DNA of 49,994 nt from a virus. A model generated the notes under the pieces. The model was not told where the DNA came from. It was given only the letters and a program-made list of their open reading frames with translations, and ran no database searches. Each line of letters opens with the position of its first letter. Position 1 is the first letter of the stretch. Positions 49,399 to 49,994 of this stretch are shown piece after piece. The stretch covers positions 1 to 49,994 of IMG/VR virus record IMGVR_UViG_3300021478_000039; one strand, written 5' to 3'. Position numbers and translations under genes: made by a program.

Positions 49399-49539
49399 GT
49401 GGCTACTACACGTAAAGCGACGATTAGGTCCCGGTCAGGGTCAGGGTCATGGTCATGGTCCCGGTCAGGGTCAGGGTCCCGGTCAGGGTCATGGTCATGG
49501 TCATGGTCAGGGTCAGGGTCATGGTCATGGTCATATTAA
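49399..49539 (+). CDS. Ser-X dipeptide-repeat peptide
   Basis: 46 residues from GTG 49399, with GGAG six bases upstream. After ATTRKATIR it consists wholly of Ser alternating with Arg, Gly or Trp, ending SY. It is encoded by 18 six-base units. An open +2 frame of the same repeat would give Gly-Gln/Gly-His repeats but lacks a start. Extremely low complexity, basic and Trp-rich, so possibly nucleic-acid- or membrane-interacting. Expression is likely given the binding site, but unproven. Confidence 0.5.
   Translation: MATTRKATIRSRSGSGSWSWSRSGSGSRSGSWSWSWSGSGSWSWSY
49427..49534 (+). repeat. Hexanucleotide tandem repeat GGTCNN (18 units)
   Basis: Eighteen contiguous 6-bp units, only GGTCAG, GGTCAT and GGTCCC. 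Because the unit is divisible by three, gain or loss of units changes peptide length without a frameshift. Confidence 0.95.
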
Positions 49540-49588
49540 TATTTACCCAGTGATATCATTTTAATTTTAATTCTTTTTGGAGAATTTT

Positions 49589-49994
49589 ATGCTTATCGAA
49601 ATTAAGAATACCTATACAGGTAATGTCCTCTTTGCTCATGAAGCCAAGGAGAATTCTCTAAGGATTACTTTGACAATGGCTAGGAAAGCTCGTGCCAGCC
49701 TGCGTGATGCCGACCTGTGTGGTGCCAACCTGTATGGTGCCAACCTGCGTGATGCCGACCTGTGTGGTGCCAACCTGCGTGATGCCGACCTGTGTGGTGC
49801 CAGCCTGCGTGATGCCGACCTGTGTGGTGCCAACCTGTATGGTGCCAACCTGTGTGGTGCCAACCTGCGTGGTGCCAACCTGTATGGTGCCAGCCTGTAT
49901 GGTGCCAACCTGCGTGATGCCGACCTGTATGGTGCCAACCTGCGTGATGCCGACCTGTGTGGTGCCAACCTGTATGGTGCCAACCTGCGTGATG
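49589..49994 (+). CDS. Pentapeptide-repeat protein, N-terminal part (3' partial)
   Basis: Starts at ATG 49589 with TTGGAG seven bases upstream. A unique 37-residue N-terminus ([20 protein letters not shown]...) is followed by nearly 20 pentapeptide repeats ([15 protein letters not shown]), running off the window end in frame. Joining base 49994 to base 1 keeps the frame and loses only one residue of the repeat pattern, so this is very likely the same gene as 3-584. The whole protein would be about 330 residues. Confidence 0.85.
   Translation, partial: MLIEIKNTYTGNVLFAHEAKENSLRITLTMARKARASLRDADLCGANLYGANLRDADLCGANLRDADLCGASLRDADLCGANLYGANLCGANLRGANLYGASLYGANLRDADLYGANLRDADLCGANLYGANLRD
49700..49994 (+). 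repeat. 15-bp tandem repeats coding pentapeptides (about 19.7 units)
   Basis: The same three unit variants as at 3-257, continuing to the last base. Together they form an array of at least 36 units across the contig junction. Confidence 0.95.

Noticed and set aside
49636-49983. Open frame on the minus strand with Arg/Leu/Ala repeats
   Set aside because: Antisense shadow of the pentapeptide repeat array; any repeat of this unit length leaves several frames open.
1-49994. Temperate phage or integrated prophage
   Set aside because: No integrase, excisionase or clear CI-type repressor, and no host genes. The palindromes could still belong to a regulator not recognised here.

Overview
The window is a tailed-phage genome of about 50 kb, probably complete. 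It carries a large terminase, portal, scaffold, capsid, P22-type tail genes, endolysin and overlapping Rz/Rz1 spanins, so a podovirus of a Gram-negative host is the natural reading. I see no integrase, no excisionase and no single-subunit RNA polymerase. Several sigma70-like promoters are visible, so transcription probably relies on host RNA polymerase, at least early. Both ends lie inside one array of 15-bp pentapeptide repeats on the same strand and in the same reading frame. The contig therefore looks like a circular or terminally redundant molecule opened inside that gene.

Layout. A rightward early/middle block starts at about 46.2 kb, runs through the window end and continues from position 1 to 19.6 kb. 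A leftward late block runs from 45.4 kb down to 19.7 kb. The blocks diverge from a 0.8-kb non-coding region (45427-46214) packed with inverted repeats. They converge on a triple-hairpin bidirectional terminator (19606-19690).

Rightward block: small early genes, a tRNA-like hairpin, a secreted trypsin-like protease, a Ser-X dipeptide-repeat peptide and the pentapeptide-repeat/DUF5758 protein. Next comes a peptide-ligase island at 3-9 kb: class I and class II glutamine amidotransferases, a phiEco32-type COOH-NH2 ligase, an amidoligase_2 enzyme and a RimK-like ATP-grasp ligase. Replication follows: primase, helicase, a family A DNA polymerase split into two ORFs with four tiny genes between them, a likely SSB, a 5' nuclease, a T7-type endonuclease I with all catalytic residues, a metallophosphoesterase and a dATP/dGTP pyrophosphohydrolase-like protein.

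Leftward block, in transcription order: terminase small subunit, HNH protein, spanins, a proteasome-like Ntn hydrolase with an intact Thr1/Asp17/Lys33 triad, large terminase, portal, GroES-like co-chaperonin, scaffold, capsid, fibers and spike, small membrane proteins, P22 gp4- and gp10-like tail proteins, three internal-virion-type proteins ending in a 1504-residue transglycosylase protein, and the endolysin.

A perfect palindrome, TTAACA-S-TGTTAA, occurs eight times, seven of them in the rightward block. It is the strongest candidate for an uncharacterised regulatory circuit. The other leading novelties are the peptide-ligase island, the polymerase split at motif A, and the repeat-coded peptides at the contig ends.
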